Below, one piece after another: positions 25,601-39,214 of a stretch of DNA of 64,000 nucleotides. The notes under the pieces are model-generated. The model was given only the letters and a program-made list of their open reading frames with translations, ran no database searches and was not told the DNA's origin. Both the position numbers and the translations under genes were made by a program. The stretch is from Pipra filicauda (taxonomy: Eukaryota; Chordata; Aves; Passeriformes; Pipridae), in NCBI RefSeq assembly GCF_003945595.2, contig NW_024104084.1, forward strand, positions 868,001 to 932,000. Reading direction: 5' to 3'. Position 1 is the first letter of the stretch, and each line of letters starts with the position of its first letter.

Positions 25601-28600
25601 CTTTTCCACTTCATGCCAGTTACCAAGTAGGGCTCTGCTGAGGTCATGAAGGATACTGTGATCTTGCAGATGCCTTCCTTCAAAAGAGATATCAAAATCC
25701 AGTCCTGACCACTGGTGGTCACTGAAGTTCTCAGAGCCAAGTACAAACAGAATAATCTCATATACCCTCCATGATGCATTACCAGTGATGGGGAGGCTTT
25801 TCTTTGACCTCCAGGTCTAAAACCTTGCTGGGTTTCTTGATGTTGTTAAACAAACACTGTTCTCAACAATCTGTGGCCTCTTAGGACCACAATTTTACAT
25901 TCTGTCTGTGAAAGACATTGCACTGCATTTCTGTGCTATTCATTCAACACAGAGAACTAAGCAGTGGAGATTTTCCAAAGGATCTGTCATGCGAAACGTG
26001 ATGTTTTGTATACAAAATTCAAACATTTCAAGACATGCCTTTTAGATAATTCACAGTAATAGTTTAGTAAAAAATTTTAGCCCAGACTCAGATGCACAGA
26101 GTAGTGCACGAGAAATATTATATTATTCATGGGAAATAGGGACACAATATGTAGATTGCCAAAATGCTTTTTGCCAAGAGAGTGTTTTTCATCAGTGAAT
26201 ACCTGCAAGGGCCTGGGAGAGGCTAGGAAGTGGGAAACTATGGAAATGTACTGCTGCCAACTGTGGAAGCACGGGAGGATTTTGTTGGCTACGTAGTGTG
26301 ATATTATGAAGCAAAGTCTCGGAGATCTTACTCCCAGATGATTGCTTGCAGAATGGCTTGGGTGTAAGCATTTAGCCTACCTGGCCTCTGGAGAGAATCG
26401 CTGTCGTGTGCTATTTTGCATGGATGTTTTCCAAGTCTTCTTTCAGCACTGCCTTGTCACATGCTGTGAGTTTTTGAATTATCCACTCCAAATAGGACAG
26501 GAACACCTTTCCCTTTACCTTCTACTGGATTCAAAGGAGTTTTGCTTGGGTGGGGACTGGTAAGATAAACTGATAAAAAGACTGGATAACTAGATTAGGG
26601 CAAATAGGATATAATTGATAATGACAGTGAATGAGAAGGCTGGCAACAGGACAGGGATAACAAGATTTATTGGGAAAACCAAATGTGAATTGAAATGTTT
26701 TTTGGCTTCCAAATGAGTTAAAACAAAAAAACGGGACACAAAGCTATGCCTTGAGAAAACCAAACTCTTGGGCCCAAGATAAAAGAAGAAGGGAGAAAGA
26801 GAAGAAATGATTGTTAATAGACTTGATAAAAGAGAGAAAAAGAAAGAAATCAAACCAAAACCAACTCACAGCTTAACAGGGGAGTAGGAGAATGAGATGA
26901 AATGATGACTGCTGAGTAGGAAAGGAAGAAGTGGAGCAAATCCTTTTGCTTGGGTTTGAGGCCAAGCTATGGAAACCAGGTGAATACCAGGCTTCATTAT
27001 CTGCATTTTCTCTTGACCACAGTCATGCTGAAAGTGAGGAATATATATGGCGATATTGTTCATGTGTTTGTCTAATGGGAAAGCAAAAGCATAAAATGTA
27101 GCTTTCTTCTTCATCTCTGCATCTTGCAGGTCACCTGAGTCCAGTGGTTACTGAGCAAGAACAGCTGATTTCAGCTTCCTTAGCACACAGAAAAGATACC
27201 AGGCTGCAACATGTGCTTTATATGTGCTTGTCATTTTTTAGGTTGAGAAAAGTCTGTTGTCCTGTAGACCCTTTTACAAAGGTGACTATTACTTGTTTCC
27301 TCTTCCAGAGGGGAAATACATGATGGTGGTACCTGTTTTGTAGGGAGAATTATTTAAGCATAGGAATAAGGTGAGCTGGAAAAGAAAGAAGATAAATCTT
27401 CTTATTAATCAAGCCATATTGCTAAGGAAAACAAAACAAAACAAATGCCTAACAATAAATATTTCCTCACCAATCAGATTTCTTCAAGGCCTTCTACAAG
27501 CTCATGAAATGAGTTTTTTGGGTTTGGATTTCGGTGGTTGGTTTGTGTTTTGTTTTGGGTTTTTTTTCCTGCTTCACCTGTTGGTCTAATATATCTTCCT
27601 CTGGTTCTAGTGTTACAGGGAAGACCAGAAAACTGGAGTCCAAGATGAGTCACATCATACATTTAGATGGAGATTTTTCACAGGCTGAGGGGGTGGGCAC
27701 AGGATCACAGTCTGGAGACAAACAGTGATATTCCATGTGCTATTATTTGGCCTTAAAAAAGACAGCGGCTTTATATTGTTTCCTTGAAAGACTCTGTGTG
27801 GGGGAGTGAAGCAAGGGAGAAATAAATCTCCTTATGATTCATTTCATCTAGCTCATGAAACACAAAGCAAAGTGGCCCACAGCTACCCCAGAGATCAGAA
27901 CCAAAGAGTCAGTCCAAATCATCAGACTCCAGGTGTGAGACAACAGGCAATATTGCCTTGTCCTTTTACTGAGACTGTTTCTCTGGCATCTCTCACCAGT
28001 GCTAAACACATAAGGAGAAAGATAATAAAGAGCCCAAGTGGAGGGAAATAATGAAGACTTGTGAGGTTTTGTTCAGTTGCAACAATCTCGCATGTTTATT
28101 AATAGAAGGTCATCATGTATAAATATATAATTTGAGCTGGATATGGGTGGCATCTCTTTAATTATCTGTAGAAAGAGGGTATTCATTATGTAGATAGTAA
28201 AGGAACATCATTCACCAGAAAAGCGACAGAAAATTTCAAGCAAAGAAAGGCATGAACTGATATTTTTCCCTGTCTCTTGCTTGTCATTATGAGTCATTTC
28301 TACAGAGTCTCTCTGTGTATGTGCAAGCGTGTATATATTTTTACACATAAAACCATAATATCTGTATGACTTATATAAAATCATGTGTGCGCTTCCTTGG
28401 TAACTCCAAAGGCAGGCAGGAGCTGGAAATTCTGTTAAAAAAAAAAAGAAAAAGAAAAGTTAAATGAATACAGAGCTGACCCGGCTCAGTGTGCAGTGAC
28501 TGAGGGTAAAATAGAATTTGGTTTCACAAATTGAACTTCCTTTCATAGCCAATGTGTCCTAAAGTGCTTTACATACAGTACAATGAGAGTGATGCCGGGA

Positions 28601-31600
28601 GTAGAGGCAAACACAGCAGTCATTGTAGGCACAAAAATAGCTCACATGTAGCCTTCTATATTAGAATCTGTTTCAGCAGGAGAATGCTCGTCTTGGGAAC
28701 ATTATTAACTCTAGATGTATCTGTTTCCTTGTTGCCAAGGGATGTTGAACTTCTCCCTGGACAGCCTCTGAGAGGATGGCTTCAAGAGTGTCACACCTTC
28801 CATTCTCTTTAAAAAACCACGCTATTATCGCATCCAAGTCCTCACATTTGACAGTGCATTTATGACTGTACCAGTCTTTGCTTTCTTTTCCTCCATCTTG
28901 GACCTTGTCTGAGACTGCACACGATTCCAGACTGTTATTCAATCAGAAGACTGGATAAGGGCCAACAACAGCATTACATTCAGCCTTTTGCATTCATTGT
29001 ATGCATTGAGTTATATTGCAGAAGAGTGTTTCATTGTTTCTAAGATTCCCAGTCACCTCAGTCCACCATCATGCAAGTTATCTCCCAGGAAATTACTATG
29101 TCCAGGGAAACTGCTATTTGTTATATGGTATTTATACACTATAGTCACCTTTCCTCTGTGCATTTTTGACTGATTTCTGAACTTGGAACTGAAACTTTCC
29201 CACCTGGTTTTAGGAATTCACGTGAGCTAGTGACTACTCGTGAGTTTTTCCATGTTAATCTCTGTGTTTGTTAAAGGGATAAAAGCATCTCCACCTGCTA
29301 ATTTTGACTAGACAGGAATAAAATGTCATCCAGAGATTCAATTGGAGGTTCACCTCTCTGCTTTTGGGGTCTGGTATGGGCCAAAATCTAAATTCATCAA
29401 TTTGAAAAAAAACCAGAATGACTCTTCATTACTGAGTCTGTCACTCAGTGCAAATGGGAAACTGGAGGTCAGCATAGATAGATGAAGTCACTACTGTGAG
29501 CAGCACTAGATTCAGGAGTGAAACTAAGTTCTTATTCACATCCCTTCCTTCCAGCACAATGCAAATGTCAGAACCTTGGAAAGTCTACTGAATGCTTTAG
29601 GGTTCGGTTTAAGCCGAAATATATAAAGACTGCATCCAAACTGACTACCAAATACTTACTTATTTTGTTCCTTTCATTAAATCATCATTATTTTAATGCC
29701 CTGATTGCTCAAATCAGGGGGATCTGAAAAAATCACACAATAGTTTCCATCCAGACTGCGTGTCTCACTTTCCTTTCCATGGAAACCATGGTACAGGAGC
29801 CTTGATGCAGTCCTGAATCTCATCCTAATATGAGCTCAGGGACAGAGAAACACTGTTGGGTCTACAAGCTGTTCTGTACTCAGTTAAGTTTGGGAACTAA
29901 CACTACTCAACCTGACCCCAACTTATATGTAAATGCACTTTATAAAAAAGTGTCTTCCAGTTACATGAGCTTAAGGACAAGAAGAATATGATCCTATTAA
30001 TATCACCACAGTAATTAAAACCATTGAAATCTATATGTGGTAGAAATGTCTGTCCCAGAATACCAAGGCCAATATTAGGGTACACACTGAGATTGTTTGG
30101 CTGATGTACTGTTTTATCAGAAGGCACAATGCTCTCCTGAGCTCACCTGACGTTATTGAGTTTTGATTTCCAAGCCTTCAACATGTTCTATGGCAAGTAT
30201 AGCAAAATCAAATGAAACATGATGGCTGGGGATGATTTGGCATATAATCTGTTGCTGACCAAATTAAGTGCTTTGAAAGAAAGGAAAGGGGATGTGACAG
30301 CCAAAAGAGTTCTTTAAAATGTATACTTATGTATTTGATGTGTACATTTGAGAGACCATAATAAAGAACTCTTTGCAGCTTTCAGTGCTTAAAACACTTG
30401 AGATGAATCTTTGTGCCTTGAAACCAAGAGGCATGGTGTAGGATATGGTGTTTTTTTGTCTTATGTGTTTAGGCAGTTTCACCCTCACTTAGTTCTTATT
30501 TTCATAAAAAATAGAACAGAGGTTTTCAACAACAACAATGGTTCTTATTTGTTTGGCACGAAAGAGCAGATCCTTACCTGATATGGACTAAGATATTTTA
30601 CACCATCTTTAAAACAGAATTGCATTTATATGAAAGAGCTCTTGCTTTTAGATTAAAAAGCTGTGGTTTTTCTGGGATGGGCTGTGAAACCTGATCTAGA
30701 TTTCCTATAAACCTCAGTAGAGGCAAAGACAGAGGGAACTGACTTCTTTGGGCAGCAGTATTTGCTCCTTTGGAAAGGAAATTCCTTGTTGAATACAGTC
30801 ATCAAAAATCGTATCTACATCTTCAGTAAAGCAAAAACTACCGTGGATTCTGAAACCCAGGTCAGTTCACTTTCTGTAATGGAAACTCACAAGACACCAG
30901 CAAGGCTCTTGCCTTAATTTGAGCTCTTGAAGTGACTGTGGAAGACAACTTAGGCTTTCAGGCTCTTCCAGACTGATTGGATCACATATTGGTAGGAGAA
31001 TCTTCCTCAAACCTGAGACTCACATGCTATTTGGAGTTACAGATATTCAACTGAATGAGCTGTGTGGTTGCAAAAAAATAAAAAAAAAAAAGATCACCTA
31101 GAGATAGACATCTCTTAGCTAAAAATGTTTCATCTCATAACAACTGAACCCCAAAGATACAAAATATGTTGCTATGTGCAAGATTGTGACCTCATTACAT
31201 GACATTTTTCAACCACCTAAAATCTTTAAAGTAGATGATTTCCCCATGATCCTGATTCTTCAAGGGGTTAGAATTCTCTTACATGCATTTCTAAGGAAGC
31301 TGGCTTCCAACTGTATGTGAAGCTAATGTTGGCATATCTTAAGTCTCAATGTCAAAATATGCATGTAAATACATGTAGAAACTTCTCTGTTCATCTTATG
31401 TACTTTTTCAGTGTAGACAAGTTCACAAAGGTCATGACATCTTTACATTCATCCCATTATTTCCTGTCACAACATAGTAGATGATAGAGCTAGAAGGTTT
31501 CCATGAGGAGCCACTGCAGATGGAGCTGGAACATTTAGTTCAGATTCCTTGATTAATTCAAGACTGTGGAATTACGACAAGGTTCAGAGACCTGTTACTC

Positions 31601-32666
31601 CATTATGGACTGTGGGAACGCTTACGTATTTTTTGCCACTTCTCCCCATGCACAACCTCTTTGACTCAATGCTTTTACCCCTCCAAGCTCTTGAATCTAG
31701 TTTCCTTAAGTGCCTGTTCAGAGCTTCTCCAGAAAGGCAGCAGTTGCCTTACCCACCCAGTTCTTTTCTGATAACCTCTGCATTTCTTATCCCAACTCAT
31801 TTCCTCATCACGACTTTTCTAGTTCTTCCTGGAAGCTGTAGTTCTTTTACCTTCTTCTGCCTTCACCGTGAGTTAGAGCTTTCCCTTCACCCCTGCATTC
31901 CCTCTTAGTTTCTCTCTCTTCCCCCCTCCTTTATTAGTCCCTCTTTTGAACTTTTCTAAACATTTTTCTCATCTGTTACCTCCTAGAGATCTGGCACTTC
32001 TACTTTCTGTATTCAAATCTACCATTTCCTCTTCAGCTAAAGGTCTGGAGGGATGAACAGCCCTCAATAACACCTATATTTCAGCATCAACTGCAGAGGT
32101 ACCTGGGGCTCCTAGATTAAATGGATACATGCAGAAAGCACAAAAGATGAAAAATTTTCTGTTCTAATTTCAGGTCCAGCACAACCCACCAGCTGGAAAT
32201 ACAGGAAGAGACCTCTTCACCCTCGTATTGCAGTCAATGGAACAAATAGAGTTTGAATCTTTGTATTACACTGTCATTTGTACTATAACTATTACTTTTA
32301 GAACATAGGAAGGTACATGCAATGCACAATTTTCCTGAGATACTGGAAGGGTGTCTGAGAGAAAACCAGCTCCCAGGTGTAAAAGTAATTTTAAAGTGAT
32401 GAAGACCCTACACTTTCCCAGAGAATGCACGTTTGGGTTAAGACACAGTAGACAGATGACCTCTGATTTTGTTCCATAAACTTATTAATGTGAGCTTGGC
32501 TCAGCATTTACCTAAAACCATAAGTATGCTCTCTCTTTGCTTTTGGAGCCTTGAACAGTTTGACTATCCTTGTTTATTTCCTTTGCTGTCCCCATCTGCA
32601 CGTCTAGCCTTTAGAAGACAGACCACTCTATGGGTGATTTACTATCCTGTACATAAACAGACAAAA

Positions 32667-32690
32667 TATATATATATATATATATATGTA
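32667..32690. repeat. (TA)12 microsatellite
   Basis: Pure TA tract in intergenic DNA. Confidence 0.9.
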
Positions 32691-35394
32691 TAAGTTTAAA
32701 ACAGTATAGGAACAGGTCTAAGTTTTATTACATTCATAAATTCTAGGATGGATTTAGAAATTTGGCTGTTAAGGAAACTGAACATATTTGCAACATCAGT
32801 AACAAATAATGCAGGTAGAGATATCATCTATCAGACAGGAAAGAACTGATATATTTGTAAAATATGTAGACAAACAGACAGAAAGGGAGCGAAACAGACA
32901 GAGAGACAGACAGAGAGAAAGAAAAAAAAATTCTTTAAAGATACTATGAAGTTATTATAAGAGAAAGCTGATAAGGACCATTTTTGCACATTTTGGCTGT
33001 AGAGTATCCTCTTTCTCTGTCTACAGTATTTCCACACATGTGCATGTGTGGATGCACTCACACGTGGTCTCACAGCCCCCAAACACACACACACACAGAG
33101 TCAACACTTGATCCCATGCCATGCATTTGTCAGAATGAGGCACGTGAAACCAGCAGCATTAATGCTGGACCTTGACTGTCATTCCCTCTGGCTACTTGGA
33201 GAATAAAATAGGAAAAGAATGTGGGTGTTTTTTTTTTAAACAAATATTCATCTATGCACACAAATAAAGTACTGAGACTGTACCTACAACATACATTGCT
33301 CAGAATGAGACTGGGTACATCTTCAGAAGTAAAACATGCCATGGGATATCACAGTCCTCTGAATCTGAGCACTGCCTTTGCCATTTTTTCCCCTGAGGCT
33401 CTAAAAGTCCATGTGAAAAGTGACCAGTGACTTGGGATACTAACGTCACATGCCTAATCTCCATGCTTCATTCTCTCTAAAGTTCAGCAAACATCTGCAT
33501 GCCCAAATACGAATTAGCTGCTTAAGTCTTTTTCAGAGTTGGGCCTGATTTTCCGAGAATATGCACTGACTGTGACTACAATTCTGGGAAGACAACACTC
33601 TCCAAAAGCTGGCTTAAAATCCATCTTTAACCTTGTTAAATTAAGTTAAAGTCCCCAAATCCCAAACTGGATATATATTTAAAAAAAAAAAAAAGAGTGG
33701 GGGGGAGGGTTTTTTTTCCTTGCACACAAGCCCTAATTAAAAGGAAATTATTCTGGTTGCAAAGACAAGCACTTAAATATTAAGAGCTCCCAGAATTGAG
33801 GTTACGTGCACAACCTGGATTTTCCTTTGTTGTACAGATGCATTCTAATTCAGACTTTAATTACATGATCATTCACAGAGTAGATGGCATGTGCAGTGCT
33901 GTTTGTTGACTGTAGAGGACCGGGGGACTCTGCCTCACATTTCAAATACACAGAAGAGTGGAATTTTAGGGACAAATATTCTCTCAGACCATACCTCCAG
34001 TTCTTTTAACTCATCCTCCTCTCAGATCCACCCCTTCTCACTCTGTATTTCCTCTCTCTGTTCCAGTCCTGTGTCTGATTTCATTTTTTGGTTTTTTTTG
34101 TTTTTTTTTTTCTTGATTTGTCTCTTTTATCTTGCCTCAGTCTTTCAGTGGTCAGTTCCTGAGTTTACCAGCCTCAGAGCTCTCAGATCCTCTGCGTTTT
34201 ACCAGAGTTTATTTTTAAATGTTTTCTTACATCACATTCAGTATTTTAACCCTTCTCTTTTCCTCATTATTGTACCACAGACAGTTGCCCTTTAGATTTG
34301 TCTCCCTTCCCATTTCTCTCCATTTTCCCAGATTCCTCCTACTGAGAAGCAGACTGCTGTGTCTCAGCACAACCTTTCCTCCAAAGCTCTCTGTGGCTAA
34401 CTGGGTCAATGCAAATAAATAACTGGAGAATTCTTTAACCCTGGGTCCAAATGGCATGGCACCAAGAACCCATATGGCTAAATGCTCTTTTCCATAAAAA
34501 ACACATTATCCTTGCCTGTAGTGCCTATTGAAAACTCCATGATGGTCTGTGATGACCTCCAAGCTGCACCCAGAAGGTGCCTAGGAGGCTAATGAGGACC
34601 AAACCCATGTCAAAGACTGTGCTAAGACAATTAATGCTTTTCTCAAACTTATACTCTGAACCTGGATCATTTCATGGTGCAGATACTATCTTTGAGTCTG
34701 AACTTCAGCTTGTTCCCCATTTGTGTCTCTTCTGAATCCTTTACAGTGATACACCAACCTCCTTGTTTTTCCAGCTTGCCTGAATTTCCCCCCAGCTGTT
34801 TTGTTTTAGTTTCTGCTCTAGTCTCACTGTTGAATCTCCCTGTCGGCCCCTGAAAGCACAGGGAAAACAGACTCCCTGCTTTTGTTTCAGGTATCCAGAT
34901 TCTAATTTTTCCTGGCCTGTCCCGGCCCTGTGCTACAATGACAGGAATAACTCTTGTCTGCTGTAGCAAACCCGGTGAGAGCCGAGTCACTGGGGAATCT
35001 GGTTTTGGAAATCTGCATCTCTAGTGAGCATGTGAGAACTGCCATTTTCCCAAGGCTTTTAATTGGCCGCTTTGGGGCAGATTTTCCCAGAGATAGCAAA
35101 AAAACTTGAGAAAGAGCTTCACCTCCTGACAACTCTTAGTATCATGCTGTAAAGCATGGGGACAGGGGAGCTTTACAAACATCTCATCTGACTTAATTCA
35201 AACCAGTTCTCCTATGGGTTGTTCTCAAGGATTGACAAATAGTTCCAGATGAAATTTTCATGAAATAATTAAATACTTTGAACTGGATACTGGCGCCCAA
35301 CTTAGAGTTTCAGCCAAAACACACAAAGTTTATCAATGCTGAACAGGATTTTATTATAGGAAGACTCAAGCAGCCTTTGTAATTGGTGGTGCTA

Positions 35395-35500
35395 CCCGCT
35401 CCTAGTAAACCGCAATCTCCCTTCCTCACAGGGGCGCTGTGAGCATTAATTTGTTATTGATTGCACAATGATTTGATGATGAAAAGGTCCATATTAACAT
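35395..35500 (+). repeat. Ancient MIR/L2-like tail fragment
   Basis: CTTCCTCACAGGGGCGCTGTGAG, then CATTAATTTGTTATTGATTG and TGATGATGAAAAGGTCC, follow the order of the amniote MIR/L2-like 3' segment (CCTCACAGGG...TGTGAGGATTAA...GATGAAAAG). Diverged, but the order is convincing. Confidence 0.5.
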
Positions 35501-36938
35501 GAAGCATTATTGTCCCTACAATGCAAGCTTGCTTGCTTTCATTACTCATTATGTACAGGGACATACCTATTATGAAAAGGGATGTGGAGATAATAAACTT
35601 GATATTCTTTTCAAAGGACTAATACAGCATGTTTACAGTGTTTACAGCACAGGTAATAGGAATATTCTGGAGACCTCTGTTTAAATAGCAGAATCCATTG
35701 AGTGGAGTGTAGTGATGTATGTGCGTGCATCTGCACAAATCCTGTCTCTAAACACACATCAGAACACATGAATACACACTCTCTTCTATTTTTCTGTCCT
35801 GTTTTAACCCTGGGTTTCTATGCAGTCTTCACTTTGCCACCTCAAACACACCAGTGCTATTTAATAACAAAATGACTCCATAAACAAACTCTTTTTTTAA
35901 AACACTGATACCTTTTGTTGCCTATATCCTACAATCCTGTGCTAAACTCCTTTGGATACAAATAATTTTTCATTTCTCTCCTCAATCAACCTTCTTGATT
36001 CTAACTAAGGCAGAGGAGGAAAAAAAAAAGCAAACGACAACAACAAAAACTAAAACAAACAAACAAAGAAAAAACCAACCACACTGATTCAGGCATTAAT
36101 TCAGGAACCAATCTTGCAAATGTTCACATGGGTAATCCTTCCTCAGATGAATAATCCTTCTGACCACAACAGACTGATTAACAGCAATGTAGATTAAGGT
36201 TTTCAGGATCGGGCCCATCCCCTGATGCCTGGGTTCTCACCCGAAGTTTAGTGGGTGATAGTCCCTCTCCTTTTGTTTGATGTATTAGGGGCCCACATGC
36301 AGCTCTCAATTATTTCATTTGATTACGTAGCTAATGTGTCCTGATCCTGTCAGCACTCCCTGCAAAGCCTAACAGGCTGAAGTAAACAATTCCAGCTGAG
36401 TTACAAGACTTGGCAGGATCGGGCCCTTTCATAGAACCTGAAAGCTATATCTGAATTGTGATTAGAATGTGTGTCTTTGCTATTAACAGTCTCATGTCAC
36501 TTCAAGAAAAGTCTTAATAAAATAAGCTAGCAGAAAATCTGTAAATATATGAGCTGATATAGCTAGCTAGATCTGAAGAAGAATAGACTGCTATTTAAAA
36601 AAAAAAATCACACATATTGTTTATTTACTTGAAGCAAAACTTGCCTGCTATTTAGTTTATCTATTTAAGAATAAAATTCACACTTTTTTTTTGTCTTTTT
36701 GGAACAAAACTTGCCTGCAATTCTTTTTACGTGTTACAGCCACCGATGGGTTTGTGTGCTATGGGTCCAGGAGTTTGAAGTTCAGCAGAAGAATCCCCCT
36801 CCAGCAACCTTTCAGCCTATTCCTGCCTTTCTTCTTTACTTGCTCGTTTCCCGGAGAATGAAGACAGTCAGGACTGATGTATCACTGTGCCCCCCTTGCC
36901 TGCACCAAACGGTGTTCATTAAAAACTTGCTGCTAGCA

Positions 36939-36998
36939 AGGGCCTGATCCAGCCCTCCTGGAAGTCATTGGAAAGCTGTGTATTGACGTCATGGGGAC
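36939..36998 (+). repeat. Ancient GGGCCTGATCC-type repeat copy
   Basis: AGGGCCTGATCCAGCCC followed by GAAGTCATTGGAAAGCTGTG and TATTGACGTCATGGGG matches the layout of the old amniote repeat with GAAGTCAATGGAAAG and ATTGACTTCAATGGG boxes. Related pieces occur at 33538-33560, 36201-36220, 36412-36430 and 51061-51075. It contains a perfect CRE octamer at 36984. Confidence 0.45.
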
Positions 36999-37450
36999 GA
37001 GGAGCATACTAATGCATGCGAGTACCTTTACTTAATGCGGGCAGTCCTGTTAACAACACCGAAGTTGTTCACAGGATTAACAGCAATCAATCAAGCCCTT
37101 TGAAAGGCACATTAAAAGCCAAAGCCTGGTCTGCAAACCCTTTTTCATAGGAGGTGAGTGTATACCTGTGGCTGATCCTGCTGCATCCTTCTGCCCCTGG
37201 CCTGGCCATGTCAGTGCATTTTCCCAGCTGTGCTGATTTGGGGTAATATTTCTTCCGAAGGGGTAAAAATTGCTGGCAATCTACCCCCAAAATAAATAGT
37301 GTTTATGTTCTGAACAAAACAAACCAAACAAAAACACATAAACAAACCAAAACCTGAAAGACACTCACCGGAGTGAGAAGCAGGAGAAAATGGGGCTGCA
37401 AATGGTTTTGGAAGGGGACTGTTTTTTTCCCTGCAAGTAGGTACATTAAA

Positions 37451-37451
<1 letters not shown>

Positions 37452-37481
<30 letters not shown>
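37452..37481. repeat. A30 homopolymer
   Basis: Thirty consecutive A. No retroposed gene body or target-site duplication was recognised around it, so it is listed as a simple repeat. Confidence 0.9.
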
Positions 37482-37483
<2 letters not shown>

Positions 37484-37873
37484 AAAGTGCTTTCTTTGCT
37501 TTATTTTGGTTCCAAAGAGATAAATAATTTTTATTCTCTGGGAGAAACTGAAGCCTGATACAAAAGACCTTATTCTTACAAAATTTCTGTGGACTTCTTT
37601 GCTTATGGATTGCTGAACTGGACCCACTGTGATTACACAGGGAACATTTCTCACTTGGGAACTGTTCAGCAAAGGCTGGTTTATAGATAACAATTTCACT
37701 CCTCCTTTGCCTCTATCTTTTTAAAATCCACTACAGCCCCTTGTACATGTGTAAAGGTGCTTATGGGGTATAGCTTATTTCCACCCACAGCAGCAGCTGT
37801 GTTCATCTCCGAGCCCTTGTAGCAATATTTGTGTCTGTATTATTTCATCCTGCCACCCCTCACAGCTGTGCCT

Positions 37874-37890
37874 GTGCACCAGGGGGCTGT
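37874..37890 (+). promoter_or_regulatory. CTCF-like site 2
   Basis: The sequence TGCACCAGGGGGCTGT carries the CACCAGGGGGC core of a CTCF site. It is in the same forward orientation as the site at 22591 and about 600 bases upstream of CpG island A, a common position for a promoter-proximal loop anchor. Binding is inferred. Confidence 0.45.
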
Positions 37891-38479
37891 ACTTGAACAG
37901 CATCCATTTCTAAATGACTATACTTACAGCGCTGTGAAAACAGGGCGTGGACCAGCTCAAAGTTTCAAAAAATAGAGATTGTTATAAAAGGGACACCCGC
38001 ACTGAGCAGCAAAATTACTTTTTCTACCGTGCTATTCTTTTAATTGGCTTTCGTTTGGGATAAGCTATGATTGCAGGCAGAGTGGCCTGCTCGTGGACAG
38101 GGTGTTAACAGAGCTATCCCTGGGATGGATCAGTGCCGGATGCTGTTTCACTTTTCGCTGTAGTGGATATTCCCTCTTTAAAAAAAAAAGGTCTTTCTTT
38201 CACTGAGTCCTCCTAGCTCTATCATGGGTGTGGTTTTAGGGATCAGAAAGAGTGGATATTAGGATTGTTGATGTTGGTGTGTGTAGGGGGGCAACTGAAA
38301 GACTTTGTTTCATGTGGGTTTTGTTGTTGTTGTCATTCTTCTATCACAGTCCAAGGCACAAGGCAGGATTTGAAAACAAGTGAGTCACAGGGCTGGGAAT
38401 TCGGGAGTGGGGCTGTCTTGAGAAGGGTTTTACCCTCCCAGCAGCTCCTGGGCTGTCAGATCTCCGCGTCTGTAGCCTT

Positions 38480-38895
38480 TAAAGGTTGCAGGTGGGGTGT
38501 GCGCCCAGGAAAGGAAGACGGACAAACTCTGCCCCCTCCCTCCAGCGCCGCTTGGACCCCAACACACTGCACGCCTGGCCAGGCGGCAGACAATGCGCGG
38601 TGCCTGCCACCAGCCCGGCACCCGGCGGCCGACGGCCGCTGCTGCCCGTCAGCGCCGGGAGATGTTTAGAGAGCGGTAAAAGGCGGCGCAGGGTGCCGGG
38701 GGCTCCGCATGAGTGTCGCCCCCAGGTGCGGACCCCGGGGAGGTGGGACGGGGAGGCTCCGCGGGGCCGGGCCCGTCCCGCCCCCCGCCCGCAGCGCTCC
38801 CCCCGCCGGGAGCGGCGGCAGCCCCGGGGAGGGGCACAGCCCCGCCGCCCCCCCGATCCACCCCCGCTCCTCTCCTGGCAGGGCACGGGAGCACT
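38480..38895. promoter_or_regulatory. CpG island A upstream of CELF4
   Basis: This roughly 415-bp stretch is very rich in G+C and in CpG, unlike the AT-rich flanks. It includes GC-box-like CCCGCCCCCCGCCC near 38777. Such islands normally mark vertebrate promoters. It lies about 2.1-2.5 kb upstream of the CELF4 ATG, so it may be a distal or alternative CELF4 promoter, or the start of a divergent noncoding RNA. Open frames across it are proline/arginine-rich low-complexity translations that occur in several frames at once and are not treated as genes. Confidence 0.7.
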
Positions 38896-39001
38896 TTCAG
38901 GCACAGGAGTAGTTGGAATAGCCGAGCCACCTTCATTGGGGTGATTTTCTTTATTTATTTTCTTTCTTTATTTTTTTTTAAAGGGAGGCGGATGGGGGCG
39001 T

Positions 39002-39020
39002 GGGGGGGGGGGGGGGGGGG
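39002..39020 (+). repeat. G19 run
   Basis: Nineteen consecutive G between the two CpG islands; can form a G-quadruplex. Confidence 0.9.
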
Positions 39021-39102
39021 AATTGGTAGGATACTGCCTTGCCTCTCTGTTATTAAAAAAAAGCCAAATAAAGTGAAAAAAGTGGTAAAGCTTGCTCCTT
39101 TT

Positions 39103-39161
39103 TTTGTTTGTTTGTTTGTTTTTGAAACAGAAATTAAATATATATATATATATATATACAT
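39103..39161. repeat. (TTTG)n and (AT)n tracts between CpG islands
   Basis: TTTGTTTGTTTGTTTGTTT at about 39103-39122, then an (AT)n tract at about 39137-39158. Confidence 0.85.
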
Positions 39162-39214
39162 AAATTCCGATCAATAAAAGGAGCAGGAAGGTTTGAAATT
39201 TTAAACTAATAACC

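Larger units (their letters stand above)
15801..35394. other. Long gene-poor 5' flank
   Basis: Apart from the CR1 remnant at 20.1 kb, SINE-like pieces at 17.8 and 19.5 kb, a CTCF-like site at 22.6 kb and short simple repeats such as (CCAAA)n at 25256-25285, I see no genes. Reading frames are under about 135 codons and show no domain. This fits a gene desert next to a neuronal regulator. Confidence 0.6.
35501..38479. other. Upstream flank close to CELF4
   Basis: AT-rich DNA with three GGGCCTGATCC-type ancient repeat pieces (36.2-37.0 kb), an A30 run and a CTCF-like motif at 37874. No gene was recognised. Confidence 0.55.

Noticed and set aside
37380..37490. Possible poly(A) tail of a processed retrocopy (A30)
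   Set aside because: No recognisable gene sequence upstream and no target-site duplication.
38265..39177. Several Pro/Arg/Gly-rich frames across the CpG islands
   Set aside because: GC-rich DNA lacks stop codons, giving overlapping frames on both strands with no domain and low-complexity composition.
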